Assembly (NCBI GenBank): GCA_964428335.1
Contig: CAYRXW010000003.1
Coordinates: forward strand, 62,001-126,000
DNA length: 64,000 nt
DNA from: GW2011-AR15 sp964428335
GTDB taxonomy: Archaea > Nanobdellota > Nanobdellia > Woesearchaeales > GW2011-AR15
Direction of reading: 5' to 3'
The notes below the pieces were generated by a model that saw only the letters and a list, made by a program, of their open reading frames with translations, was not told the origin of the DNA and did not search any database. Below, one piece after another: positions 24,547 to 32,082 of this stretch (its first letter is position 1; each line of letters opens with the position of its first letter). The translations under genes were made by a program, and so were the position numbers.

Positions 24547-26121
24547 TTATAATTGCGCGGCATTTTGTTTGTCTTTTTCCCAAAAAATTTGTACTTTATC
24601 TTTTTCAAAGTTAATTGTCCCTTGTTGCTTTAGTTTTTCCACTAACTCATAATATTCATTCAATACTTCCTTATATTCAGGTATCAAGTCATAAGTTACT
24701 TTATTGAATTCAATCTCTTCCTTGACTTTATCTAATATATTTTTAGCCTTATCTGTTAGCCATATTCGACTGTCATCGTTTCCATGTTGCCTATATTCTA
24801 TCATGTCTCTTGCTTTCCATTTTTGTCTATAATTTCTTGCACTCTGTTCACCCACTTTATAAATATCCCTAATTATTAGGTCTGCTTGTTTTATTGGTAA
24901 TTTACTTGATTCTAAACTAAACGCTTCTCTATCATATAATTCCTTGAAAAAATCAAATTCTTTACCATTTGAGATATTATTACTTGAATCATAAAAAGTA
25001 CCATCTATCCCATAACCAATATATCCAGAAATCATTTCATTCCCATAGAGCAATGTACTATAAAATAATTCAAATAAATCCATAAAAGCCAATTTAACAT
25101 GTACGGGTGTTACTATTGTATGTCCATATGACTTTGCTAAGATATGTGTAAATTTAATTAAAAAATCAAGAATAGATTGCTCATAAATCTTGGAAATCAT
25201 TAGTACCTTATTATTAATTCTAGTTCCAAATTTACAAATAACATTGGCATATTTTTTAAGAGTTTCATCAACATCGTCTGCGTATTGAAGTTTACCTATA
25301 CTTAATTCCTTAACTTTAATTAGGTACTTGGCAAAATGTTCACATTCTTTATCCAAGTTATATTCATTTTTAAGTCTACTATCAAACTTTTCCTCAGCAG
25401 TAGTTTTACCCTTCACATAGACAACCAAAAATCTTCTCATAAACCCTGTCAATAAAGTTGTATCAACAATCTTATATGGTTGAAATAAAAGTAATGCAGT
25501 TGTAGGTGAACAGTAGGATAATGTCTCATCTGGTAAGTTATCCACTGACCTTTTTGATATCTTGTTTAAACCATATGGGTCTAGTGCCTGACAAAAATAA
25601 GTTTTTATTCCTTCATTAGAAGAATCCTCTCCTTTCATAATTGATAATGCATCATTAACTAACAAAACATCATCATAAAAATATCCATAATTACTTATCC
25701 ACTTTTCCTTATATGTTGGTTTATTTTTAGAGTTAAGTATATGATTTCCTTCCTTGTCTAAATCAGGAAGCAGTCTCTTAATTTTTTTACCTACTAATTG
25801 TTCAGCATGTAAACTTGTAGGTTGTGAAGTCTTTTTCATTAAAAATTTAGACACTCCTACAATAGTATCTTTAAGGTTAGACTTTCCTCCTCCAGAAAGA
25901 ATAGGTATCAATAAATTTATTCTTAAATCATATTTTATTGAGCCATGTGTATATGCTTGCTTATTAGAGTTAATTCCATTTAAACTGTACCATGTCCCTT
26001 TTTTTAAGTCAGTGTACTCTGAACCGTATAATCTAAAACTTCTATCCAATACATCATAATAAGATAGATGATTAGTATGATGAGCTAACTTAAACTCATT
26101 ATCCATTTTAGTATTACTCAT
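24547..26121 (-). CDS. P-loop replication-type ATPase (DUF3987/helicase-like) with C-terminal winged helix
   Basis: 524 residues when started at the Met at 26121, which has a clear GGAGGT ribosome site (26129-26134) seven bases upstream. A longer frame to 26196 lacks one. A Walker-A-like SGGGKSNLK (about 76-84), a Walker-B-like DVLLVND, and TTLLTGFMRRFLVVY recall DUF3987-type phage and plasmid helicases. The C-terminal part (DLIIRDIYKVGEQSARNYRQKWKARDMIEYRQHG) is a winged helix. It is probably the element's replication initiator. Nested inverted repeats lie just upstream. Confidence 0.7.
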   Translation of the reverse strand: MSNTKMDNEFKLAHHTNHLSYYDVLDRSFRLYGSEYTDLKKGTWYSLNGINSNKQAYTHGSIKYDLRINLLIPILSGGGKSNLKDTIVGVSKFLMKKTSQPTSLHAEQLVGKKIKRLLPDLDKEGNHILNSKNKPTYKEKWISNYGYFYDDVLLVNDALSIMKGEDSSNEGIKTYFCQALDPYGLNKISKRSVDNLPDETLSYCSPTTALLLFQPYKIVDTTLLTGFMRRFLVVYVKGKTTAEEKFDSRLKNEYNLDKECEHFAKYLIKVKELSIGKLQYADDVDETLKKYANVICKFGTRINNKVLMISKIYEQSILDFLIKFTHILAKSYGHTIVTPVHVKLAFMDLFELFYSTLLYGNEMISGYIGYGIDGTFYDSSNNISNGKEFDFFKELYDREAFSLESSKLPIKQADLIIRDIYKVGEQSARNYRQKWKARDMIEYRQHGNDDSRIWLTDKAKNILDKVKEEIEFNKVTYDLIPEYKEVLNEYYELVEKLKQQGTINFEKDKVQIFWEKDKQNAAQL

Positions 26122-26509
26122 TTTTGTTACCTCCGTAGATAGGGGTATCAAGGAGTATAGTTGCATTATACCCCATAAATGAGCAAAAACTATCATACGT
26201 AGATGAATTAGTTGATAGTACTCTAAGGACTATCAGGACTCTAAGCCTTAATAGATATAAAAAAATCTTTATTTTCCTTAAATAGATATTAATATCTAAA
26301 TTAATATATTCAAAAAGAGGAGTTATTATATTTATATATATATAATCTATAGTCCTGATAGTCCTTAGACTTAAACAAAATTGATGTTCTCTATTCCATA
26401 TTTTTCTTAATTTAAGGGGTATAATACAGTTAGACCCCATTAGACCCCTTGTTACTAGTTCAAAGAATTTATTGATTTTTTTATGTCCAAAAGGATTTGT
26501 ATTTTTCAT
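26114..26509 (-). CDS. Doubtful ORF spanning the nested repeats
   Basis: A 131-codon frame whose stop overlaps the replication-ATPase start by eight bases and whose start lies two bases from the next gene, which suits an operon. Residues 1-40 look protein-like, but most of the rest translates the inverted repeats and AT-rich core (SLRTIRTIDYIYINIITP). It may be a short real gene, a frame-shifted remnant, or merely open by chance. Confidence 0.3.
   Translation of the reverse strand: MKNTNPFGHKKINKFFELVTRGLMGSNCIIPLKLRKIWNREHQFCLSLRTIRTIDYIYINIITPLFEYINLDINIYLRKIKIFLYLLRLRVLIVLRVLSTNSSTYDSFCSFMGYNATILLDTPIYGGNKNE
26129..26134 (-). promoter_or_regulatory. Ribosome-binding site deciding the start of the replication ATPase
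   Basis: GGAGGT on the minus strand, seven bases before the ATG at 26121. It supports the shorter start and is consistent with translation in an internal cistron. Confidence 0.7.
26165..26448. repeat. Nested inverted repeats and iteron-like repeats: candidate replication origin
   Basis: The outer pair is ATTATACCCC (26165-26174) with GGGGTATAAT (26416-26425). The inner pair is a perfect 19-bp inverted repeat, TCTAAGGACTATCAGGACT (26222-26240 and, inverted, 26351-26369). The 110 bases between the inner arms are almost pure A/T. Direct repeats flank them: ACTCTAAG at 26220-26227 and 26238-26245, and TTAGACCCC at 26430-26438 and 26440-26448, ten bases apart. Symmetrical repeats around an AT-rich core next to a replication ATPase is the usual layout of a plasmid origin. 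It may also control the downstream gene. Confidence 0.6.
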
Positions 26510-26511
26510 CT

Positions 26512-26715
26512 TTAATACTCACCTCTTGGTTCATAAACTTCATCAATAGTGTCAAAAGGGAATATTTTTAGTTCTCCAAACTTATCCAAGAAAAATAGAT
26601 GTGTTTTCGTTAACTTTACAACTTGTATTACACTATAATAGCACTTTTTATTATTAATAAGAACTCTTATTTTTTTATTCAAAAACATGGTTTCACTAAA
26701 TTCAACTTCTGACAT
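26512..26715 (-). CDS. Small unknown protein of the element replication region
   Basis: A 67-residue protein with a good AGGTG ribosome site six bases before the ATG. The strand-rich pattern (FLNKKIRVLINNKKCYYSVIQVVKLTKTHLFFLDKFGELKIFPFDTIDEVYE) suggests a small beta-barrel fold. No family assigned. It heads a minus-strand group that continues into the replication ATPase. Confidence 0.6.
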   Translation of the reverse strand: MSEVEFSETMFLNKKIRVLINNKKCYYSVIQVVKLTKTHLFFLDKFGELKIFPFDTIDEVYEPRGEY

Positions 26716-26746
26716 TCTAACACCTCCATCTCAACATTGAAGTTCG

Positions 26747-26765
26747 TAGGTGAATCTAACACCTA
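26747..26765. promoter_or_regulatory. Small inverted repeat upstream of the 67-residue gene
   Basis: TAGGTG (26747-26752) and CACCTA (26760-26765) form an inverted repeat. TCTAACACCT occurs twice as a direct repeat (26716-26725 and 26755-26764); the first copy doubles as the ribosome site of the 67-residue gene. This may be an operator or translation-control site. Confidence 0.35.
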
Positions 26766-26790
26766 AAACTTTAACTTATCAAATTAATAG

Positions 26791-26961
26791 TTATAAATCG
26801 CTATAATCTATCTCTGCTTTCTTGATTTTTCCAATAATAGTATCTCCATCTTTCAAATTTAATTTTTTCATTACATCTGATTTGATGGTTATAACATAAC
26901 TTGTTCCTGATTTCCAAACATTTTGTTTTACAATTTCCGTATTTGAATTTTTGTCGTCCAT
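26791..26961 (-). CDS. AbrB/SpoVT-family transcriptional regulator
   Basis: About 56 residues from the Met at 26961. The frame stays open to 26991, but that start lies almost on the TATA box. The core VWKSGTSYVITIKSDVMKKLNLKDGDTIIGKIKK is a swapped-hairpin AbrB domain. A 28-base near-palindrome covers the start codon, which fits autorepression. It sits at the head of the minus-strand replication cluster. Confidence 0.8.
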   Translation of the reverse strand: MDDKNSNTEIVKQNVWKSGTSYVITIKSDVMKKLNLKDGDTIIGKIKKAEIDYSDL

Positions 26962-26986
26962 AGTTATGATAATTATTATGACTATG
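26959..26986. promoter_or_regulatory. 28-bp near-palindromic operator at the AbrB start
   Basis: 24 of 28 positions are palindromic, with arms CATAGT and ACTATG around an AT-rich centre. It overlaps the AbrB start codon and lies just downstream of a TATA-like sequence (about 26993-27001 on the minus strand). A bound dimer would block initiation, so an autoregulatory operator is likely. Confidence 0.55.
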
Positions 26987-27068
26987 GTCATTTAAATATA
27001 TGTAGGGGAAGTAAGATAGCTCCTCAAGGCTCTATTTTTCAGGTTTTTTGAATTAATTAAAATTAAAT

Positions 27069-27158
27069 TCATTTTTCCTGATTTTCCTTGTTCTTAGCCT
27101 TTGCCTTTTTTTCCAATTCATCAAAGATTTCTATGTAATCTTTGTCATTTGTTTTCAT
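27069..27158 (-). CDS. 29-residue charged microprotein
   Basis: The ORF reads MKTNDKDYIEIFDELEKKAK and continues with a Lys/Asn/Glu-rich tail. An AAGGTGAT ribosome site lies a few bases upstream of the ATG. It is helical and highly charged; function unknown. It is divergent from the 338-residue gene, with the right copy of the 14-bp subterminal repeat between them. Confidence 0.5.
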   Translation of the reverse strand: MKTNDKDYIEIFDELEKKAKAKNKENQEK

Positions 27159-27214
27159 AGGATATCACCTTAGAATTATTAAGTAATTATCAATTTAAAA
27201 GAATTTTAGTTTGT

Positions 27215-27228
27215 TTCGCATCTAACTA
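27215..27228 (-). repeat. Right copy of the 14-bp subterminal inverted repeat
   Basis: Inverted exact copy of 7953-7966, located in the divergent intergenic region between the 29-residue and the 338-residue genes, about 1.1 kb inside the right end. Confidence 0.6.
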
Positions 27229-27285
27229 AAATTGTTTATTAGATACTTTATGCTCTCAATATTTAAATAGGTCTATAGCTTTTTA

Positions 27286-28302
27286 ATGATTGTGAAAGAT
27301 TTTGATAAGGATATAAAAGATATTTACCTCAACTATAAAGGAGACAATACTCTATTTAAAAACAAAATTAATGAAAGAATACACAAATACGCTTTAGAAT
27401 CAGTTGTAGGCAAAGCTAATAGAAAAAAAGGAAAAATACAACGATGGTATCCAACTAAAAATCATTTATGTAATTCCACATATACTCATTATTTTATTCA
27501 ATATTTATTCTTTGAATTTGATAAAAATACTATTGTAAATAGATTTGTTAAAAAGGATTTGCGAGCTATTGATGCTTATAAGTTTCTTAAAAAGAGAAAG
27601 TTAATTATTATTAGCAAAAGACAAGCCCACAATAGATGTTTAATAGAAAGTGATGTATTTAATGTATCTGATTTATTTGTTAAATTTTTATCTGATGCTT
27701 TATTAAGGTTATTGGACAAATCTAAACTTAGAGAAAGAAAGAAGATTAAGGCTTTACTAGATAATCATTTTCAATTAATATTTGAAGAAGGGTATGCTGA
27801 TAGAGTTAAAAAAGGAAAGAAAGTAAGCTACTATACTAAAATTCATGACCTTAAAAAATTAGTTAGTAACAATCAATTATTCTTTGACTTAACAAATGAA
27901 GAATTTGCATGGGAGTTATTTGACCTGTTATCTGATTATTATACTGAATTAGATTCCAAGTATCATAAATTAAGCTTTTTAGATATTTTAATGAATTTTT
28001 ATAAAGGTATAGGTAAATTATCAACAATTTATAATAAGTTAAGTAAAGATGAAATAAATAGGCTTAGAAAGAGCAAAAATTATGATATTTGGGTATCTTA
28101 TTCATCTCTTCTGATGTTCTGTAACTTATTTTATAAATCAGATTTTAAAGATTTTGATGAAGATGAAAACTTGAAGAAGAGAGCTTATAACTTGTTTTAT
28201 AAAAGAAATTTGAAATTAAAGAATCCACTAATATTTACGGAAACTAGATTTAGAATTAAGTTAAAGAGCATTTTTAACTCAGATGGAGGTGATGATAGAT
28301 AA
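27286..28302 (+). CDS. Unknown 338-residue protein at the right end of the element
   Basis: A soluble, Lys/Asp/Phe-rich, mainly helical protein. No motif recognised. The stop codon TAA (28300-28302) falls inside the right terminal inverted repeat, so the gene extends exactly to the element end. Its position opposite the integrase suggests a core function of the element, or a right-end regulator. Confidence 0.6.
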   Translation: MIVKDFDKDIKDIYLNYKGDNTLFKNKINERIHKYALESVVGKANRKKGKIQRWYPTKNHLCNSTYTHYFIQYLFFEFDKNTIVNRFVKKDLRAIDAYKFLKKRKLIIISKRQAHNRCLIESDVFNVSDLFVKFLSDALLRLLDKSKLRERKKIKALLDNHFQLIFEEGYADRVKKGKKVSYYTKIHDLKKLVSNNQLFFDLTNEEFAWELFDLLSDYYTELDSKYHKLSFLDILMNFYKGIGKLSTIYNKLSKDEINRLRKSKNYDIWVSYSSLLMFCNLFYKSDFKDFDEDENLKKRAYNLFYKRNLKLKNPLIFTETRFRIKLKSIFNSDGGDDR

Positions 28303-28325
28303 AGTATTCATATCGCAATATTTTG
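28299..28325 (-). repeat. Right terminal inverted repeat
   Basis: The inverted partner of 7924-7950 with 25 of 27 positions identical. It contains the last codon bases of the 338-residue gene and ends at the host HKD gene. Confidence 0.92.
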
Positions 28326-28330
28326 CACCA
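28324..28330 (+). repeat. Right copy of the integration core (TGCACCA)
   Basis: Identical to 7919-7925. Here it is followed by TAAGG of the host gene, restoring the codons CAC-CAT-AAG of the HKD motif. Confidence 0.85.
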
Positions 28331-28850
28331 TAAGGTTTTCATAATAGATGAAAAAATTGTGATCACAGGAAGTTATAACCCTACAAAGAATGCGAATGAG
28401 AACAATGATGAGAACCTCCTTATAATACATGACAAAAAAATTGCAGAAAAATATCTTGAGGAATTCAATTATGTATATTCTGATCATGAAATGGATACAA
28501 AAAATGAATTATTAATATCTAAAATCTATTATGATGCGCCAGGAAGCGATGAGGGAAAAGAATACGTTGAAATTATGAATCTTGGCGATGAAATCATTGA
28601 CTTAAGCTATTATTTCTTAAGTGATAATAAAAGCAATTCAAGATTGGACGGCAGTTTAAATCCGGGAGAAAGCATAGCTGTAAAGCCAAAATTTACGCTT
28701 AAAAATACAAATGGGATACTGATACTTAAGGAGGGCAAGGAAACAATAGATTATGTTTACTGGGCAGGAAAATGGGACTTAAATGCGAAGGAAAAAATCC
28801 TGGCAAGGGTTGATGAAGAGATATCTGAAGATTCATGGGAAGTTGAATAA
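28325..28850 (+). pseudogene. 3' part of the interrupted HKD lipoprotein gene, with lamin-tail domain
   Basis: The fragment encodes the rest of the second HKD motif (HHKVFIIDEKIVITGSYNPT...NDENLLI) and then a lamin-tail domain of about 85 residues (ELLISKIYYDAPGSDEGKEYVEIMNLGDEIIDLS...). Lamin-tail domains are common on secreted nucleases and phosphodiesterases. A TTG at the junction could in theory start translation, but there is no ribosome site. Without excision of the element neither half should be functional. Confidence 0.9.
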
Positions 28851-28901
28851 TTCTATTGCATTTTACAAACATTTAAAATTATCCAGATTTCCCAAGATAT
28901 T

Positions 28902-29777
28902 ATGTTGCCGATAACCTTTATTGGAGGAATTATCCCTATGCTCTCATGGGGAATTGCTGATTTTTTACAAAGCATTGCCCTTAAGAAACTTACTACAGCA
29001 CAGGTGATATTTGTCTCAAACCTCTTCTTTGTCATATTGACACTTCCTTTTGCATTTTTTGTTGATCTGCATATCTCATTAAGCAGCCTGATTGTTGTCT
29101 TAATCGGCTCATTATTCATGTCGGCCGGCATGGTCATGTTTTTTGAATCCATGAAAATCGGGGAAGTATCAATAGTCTCTCCGATATCAGCATCATATCC
29201 TATCATTACAGTACTTCTGCTTATAACTCTTTTAGGGCATAAATTATCAATAATCACACTGATTGCAATCCTGATCATGATGTTAGGAATTGCCCTGGCA
29301 TCTACAGACCTGAAGAAAATAAGACATATCCATACTGTGAAAGGTGTCAAGGAAGCAGTTTTGGCATTGCTTTTTTTTGGGATGTATTTTTTTCTGTTAG
29401 AGCTTTTGAGCAGTGATGTTAAATTTTTCTTGGATTTTAGAGCAATGGACCCATATACTTTATTTTTCTATACTTCGCTTTTTAATGGCTTAGCACTTCT
29501 CATATACGGTTTTTTCAAAAAAGGAAAACTTGACATTAAAGAAATAAAAAGTGCTGTTGTGTATATGCTTTCTGCTGAAATAATGTATATTATAGCATGG
29601 ATAGCCCTTACCTATGGGTTCACTTATGGAGACAGCGCAGTGATTACAGCAATCAGTTCTCTTTTTCCTGCAATAACAATCATCCTCGCATTGATCTTCT
29701 TCAAGGAGAAGCTAGTGAAGAACCAATATCTAGGAATCAGCCTGATACTTCTTGGTCTGTTCATGGTAAGCATGTAA
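28902..29777 (+). CDS. EamA/DMT-superfamily membrane transporter
   Basis: A 291-residue, ten-helix protein with the duplicated five-helix EamA layout. EVSIVSPISASYPIITVLL in the first half and DSAVITAISSLFPAITIIL in the second half are the characteristic repeat ends. These export or import small metabolites. It is followed one base later by a second EamA gene, and the two probably form a pair. Confidence 0.88.
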   Translation: MLPITFIGGIIPMLSWGIADFLQSIALKKLTTAQVIFVSNLFFVILTLPFAFFVDLHISLSSLIVVLIGSLFMSAGMVMFFESMKIGEVSIVSPISASYPIITVLLLITLLGHKLSIITLIAILIMMLGIALASTDLKKIRHIHTVKGVKEAVLALLFFGMYFFLLELLSSDVKFFLDFRAMDPYTLFFYTSLFNGLALLIYGFFKKGKLDIKEIKSAVVYMLSAEIMYIIAWIALTYGFTYGDSAVITAISSLFPAITIILALIFFKEKLVKNQYLGISLILLGLFMVSM

Positions 29778-29778
29778 G

Positions 29779-30639
29779 ATGACTGAAGGCCTAATTGTAA
29801 TGTTCTTATGGGGGCTAGGATCATTTATTCAATCTAAGATCGCGAAGGAGATTGGGACTTTAAAAATGCTCTTTATAGCAAATCTATTAACTTTGACAAC
29901 AACATTGTTACTGCTATTTTTTTATGAGATAAATATCAATTGGATAACTTTTTTATTGCTATTCTTTTCAGGGTTATTTTTGGTGCTTGGGATATACTCT
30001 TTCTATAAAGGTGTTGAAATTGGAGAGATTTCTGTGGTTGCACCTATCAGCGGAGCATACTCAATAATTACAGTCATGCTTTCTGTAATTTTTTTGAATG
30101 AGACTGTAAGTGCAATGAAATGGATGGCAATCATAATTATGCTGCTAGGTATATCGTTGATATCAATAGATTTTGGGAAACTAGGAAAGAGCAAGAAAGG
30201 CTTAAGAGAAGCATTCTTATCAATGTTTTTTCAAGGCTTTGCTTTCTTCATACTAGGGATGGCGACAAAAGGGATAGCATTTTTTGGATATAAGGCGATG
30301 ATAACTGATGTGTATACAGTATTCATCATATCTGCATTGATAAATACCATGTTCTTTTATCTGTTGATTTTTTCACAAAAAGGCGTACCTAAAAAAAAAG
30401 ATTTCAGCATAAGAACTGTTGTAGTTCTCGGATTGACTTCAATCATTTTTATGGCAGCATGGATAATCTTCAATCTTGGACTGAAGAAAAGCAGCCTGAC
30501 ACTTCATGTGCCTATTAGTTCGCTCTCTCCTATGATCACAGTCCTGCTTGCAGTGCTCTTCATGAAAGAGAAGCTAAGATTCAGCCAGATAATAGGGATA
30601 GTTGTGACGATGGTTGGAGTATTCTTGATAGGATTATAA
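29779..30639 (+). CDS. EamA/DMT-superfamily membrane transporter, second copy
   Basis: A 286-residue paralogue of the preceding protein (EISVVAPISGAYSIITVML and SLTLHVPISSLSPMITVLL in matching places). The start is one base after the upstream stop. Tandem EamA genes may work as a heterodimer or have diverged in substrate. The substrate is unknown. Confidence 0.88.
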   Translation: MTEGLIVMFLWGLGSFIQSKIAKEIGTLKMLFIANLLTLTTTLLLLFFYEININWITFLLLFFSGLFLVLGIYSFYKGVEIGEISVVAPISGAYSIITVMLSVIFLNETVSAMKWMAIIIMLLGISLISIDFGKLGKSKKGLREAFLSMFFQGFAFFILGMATKGIAFFGYKAMITDVYTVFIISALINTMFFYLLIFSQKGVPKKKDFSIRTVVVLGLTSIIFMAAWIIFNLGLKKSSLTLHVPISSLSPMITVLLAVLFMKEKLRFSQIIGIVVTMVGVFLIGL

Positions 30640-30790
30640 ATTTTTTAAATGGGTTTATAATCTTACTTCACTTTCTTTTTTATTTGAAGGGAGTAATCAT
30701 TAATTGGAAAATAGGCACAGACATTTAATTTATTATTATTAACGGCATATTTTGCTATACTCTTTATAATGAATATAGTGGGTGATTGAA

Positions 30791-30910
30791 ATGATATATA
30801 AAACTAAAAGTGGCAAAAAATATACTTTTGCTGAGATAGAACAATTGACAAGCATGCAATTTCATGAATTAGGGATTAAGCCTTATTATGAAACTAGGAT
30901 ACACTACTGA
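30791..30910 (+). CDS. Microprotein family member 1 (39 aa)
   Basis: The ORF reads MIYKTKSGKKYTFAEIEQLT and then SMQFHELGIKPYYETRIHY. A GGTGAT ribosome site precedes the ATG. It shares the pattern M-x-Y-x(4)-G-K-x-Y-T-F-x-E-I-E-x-L-T...Q-F-H-E-L-G-I-x-P with the ORF at 32203 and more distantly with those at 31954 and 32076. This conservation between separate ORFs is the evidence that it is translated. Function unknown. Confidence 0.7.
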   Translation: MIYKTKSGKKYTFAEIEQLTSMQFHELGIKPYYETRIHY

Positions 30911-31143
30911 TTTTGAAGTATGATCTTAAAAATTAAAAATACTGTTAATTTTAATCTTATTTTTATGAAAAATCAATAAAAAAATACTTAGATTTATATT
31001 TCCCATTTGCTTTCCACACCTTTTAGGGGTTGTGAATACATATAACAGAAAAAATTGATCCTGATTCGAATGTAAATCTATTTCTAAATATTCAGAGATC
31101 CAATTCAAATGAGGAAGTCAAGCTTACAAAAAATGAGCAAAAA

Positions 31144-31641
31144 GTGCTAAAACAGATAATCCTTAAGGAAAAGATATCAGATACAAATATAGCAGAAAAT
31201 ATGAAAATTTCCCAGCAGGCTGTCAATCAGATAAGGTCAAGATTAGAAGAATTAGGTGTCATCAAGGGATATACCCCAATAGTAGATTTTGAAAAAATAG
31301 GAATCAATATCATTCTCTTAATCGGGATACAACTTAAACAGGTAGTCTGGGAGCAAAAAAAAGAATGGGAGATTGAAAAAAGCCTAAAAAAGATACCCTT
31401 TGTTTTCCAGGCATATAGGGTAGTAGGGCATAATATCTCTCATGCACTTATGATGGGATTTCCAGATGGCTTTCACAGGGATAAATTCATAAAAAAACTT
31501 GAAAGCGTATATAAAGACCAGATGGATATTAAATGGAGCTATTCCATTTCTGCCAAAGACATTATACTGCAGGACCCTATTGGACTTCTATATCAAATCA
31601 TCGATAAAAAAGAGTTTGAATTCGAAGAACTGTTCTTATAA
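31144..31641 (+). CDS. Lrp/AsnC-like transcriptional regulator (start uncertain)
   Basis: 165 residues from a GTG at 31144. An HTH (ISDTNIAENMKISQQAVNQIRSRLEELGVIKGYTPIVD) leads into a sensor-like alpha-beta domain. The family's first helix, LTKNEQKVLKQII, is encoded upstream of the GTG in the same frame. The frame is open back to a TGA at 31033-31035, but it contains no ATG, GTG or TTG. The real start is therefore a rarer codon (ATA or ATT near 31036-31048), or the 5' end has been damaged. Confidence 0.75.
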   Translation: MLKQIILKEKISDTNIAENMKISQQAVNQIRSRLEELGVIKGYTPIVDFEKIGINIILLIGIQLKQVVWEQKKEWEIEKSLKKIPFVFQAYRVVGHNISHALMMGFPDGFHRDKFIKKLESVYKDQMDIKWSYSISAKDIILQDPIGLLYQIIDKKEFEFEELFL

Positions 31642-31725
31642 AATACTTTTTTAACAATTTTAATCTACATATATCTTGTAGAATACTACAGGCTTCTTAT
31701 AAACATGAGATACCTTTAATGTAAT

Positions 31726-31932
31726 ATGACAGATGACATTTTAACAGGTAATATGGAATCAACCAGAGATATGACTGATCTAGAAAATTCACAAAAATTG
31801 TCAGATATAAAATTTGAACATGATGAAAATCCAATCAAAACCTGCAAGTATTGCAAAAAGGAGTTTGATGGCAATTTTGAGATAAAGGATTTTTCAATAA
31901 TCTGTCCTTATTGCAAAAAACCGCAATCATAA
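31726..31932 (+). CDS. Small zinc-ribbon protein
   Basis: A 68-residue protein with an acidic N-terminal half and a C-terminal C-x2-C...C-x2-C ribbon (CKYCKKEF...ICPYCKK). Probably zinc-binding. It lies upstream of three microproteins on the same strand with only about 20 bases to the first. Confidence 0.65.
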   Translation: MTDDILTGNMESTRDMTDLENSQKLSDIKFEHDENPIKTCKYCKKEFDGNFEIKDFSIICPYCKKPQS

Positions 31933-31953
31933 AAAAATAATAGGGTGGAAAAA

Positions 31954-32082
31954 ATGCTATATGAAAATAATTTCGGAAAAATTTTATCTCCTGAAGAGGT
32001 TGACTCTCTTCCATATTGGAGGTTAGAGGCGATGGAAATTCATGTTTTTGAAGTGGGACCAGATGAGATGGAAGAATGTTAA
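31954..32082 (+). CDS. Microprotein family member 2 (42 aa)
   Basis: The ORF MLYENNFGKILSPEEVDSLP continues YWRLEAMEIHVFEVGPDEMEEC. A GGGTGG ribosome site lies eight bases upstream. It aligns with members 1 and 4 over M-x-Y-x-N-x-x-G-K then E-x(3)-L-x-x-W/M-x(4)-L/M-x-I. The next family ORF begins inside its last codons. Confidence 0.62.
   Translation: MLYENNFGKILSPEEVDSLPYWRLEAMEIHVFEVGPDEMEEC

Larger units (their letters stand above)
7924..28325. mobile_element. 20.4-kb integrative element with terminal inverted repeats and tyrosine recombinase
   Basis: The ends are 27-bp inverted repeats, 25 of 27 identical (7924-7950 and 28299-28325). A core of 5-7 bp (GCACC, or TGCACCA allowing for overlap with the repeats) is present on both sides. 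Removing the element and one core restores an uninterrupted HKD gene, which fixes the boundaries independently of the repeats. A tyrosine recombinase lies just inside the left end. Cargo includes type I restriction-modification, an ABC-3C/Lamassu-like module, a replication-type ATPase with a likely origin, and regulators. No capsid, portal, relaxase or conjugation ATPase was seen, so it resembles an integrated plasmid or mobilisable element. It is visibly AT-richer than the flanks. Confidence 0.92.

Noticed and set aside
7924..28325. Casposon or self-synthesising transposon
   Set aside because: Terminal inverted repeats and a short duplication fit, but there is no Cas1-like gene and no family B DNA polymerase; a tyrosine recombinase is present instead.
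7924..28325. Integrated virus
   Set aside because: I saw no major capsid, portal, terminase large subunit or packaging ATPase. The HTH protein at 10593 recalls a terminase small subunit only in its HTH.
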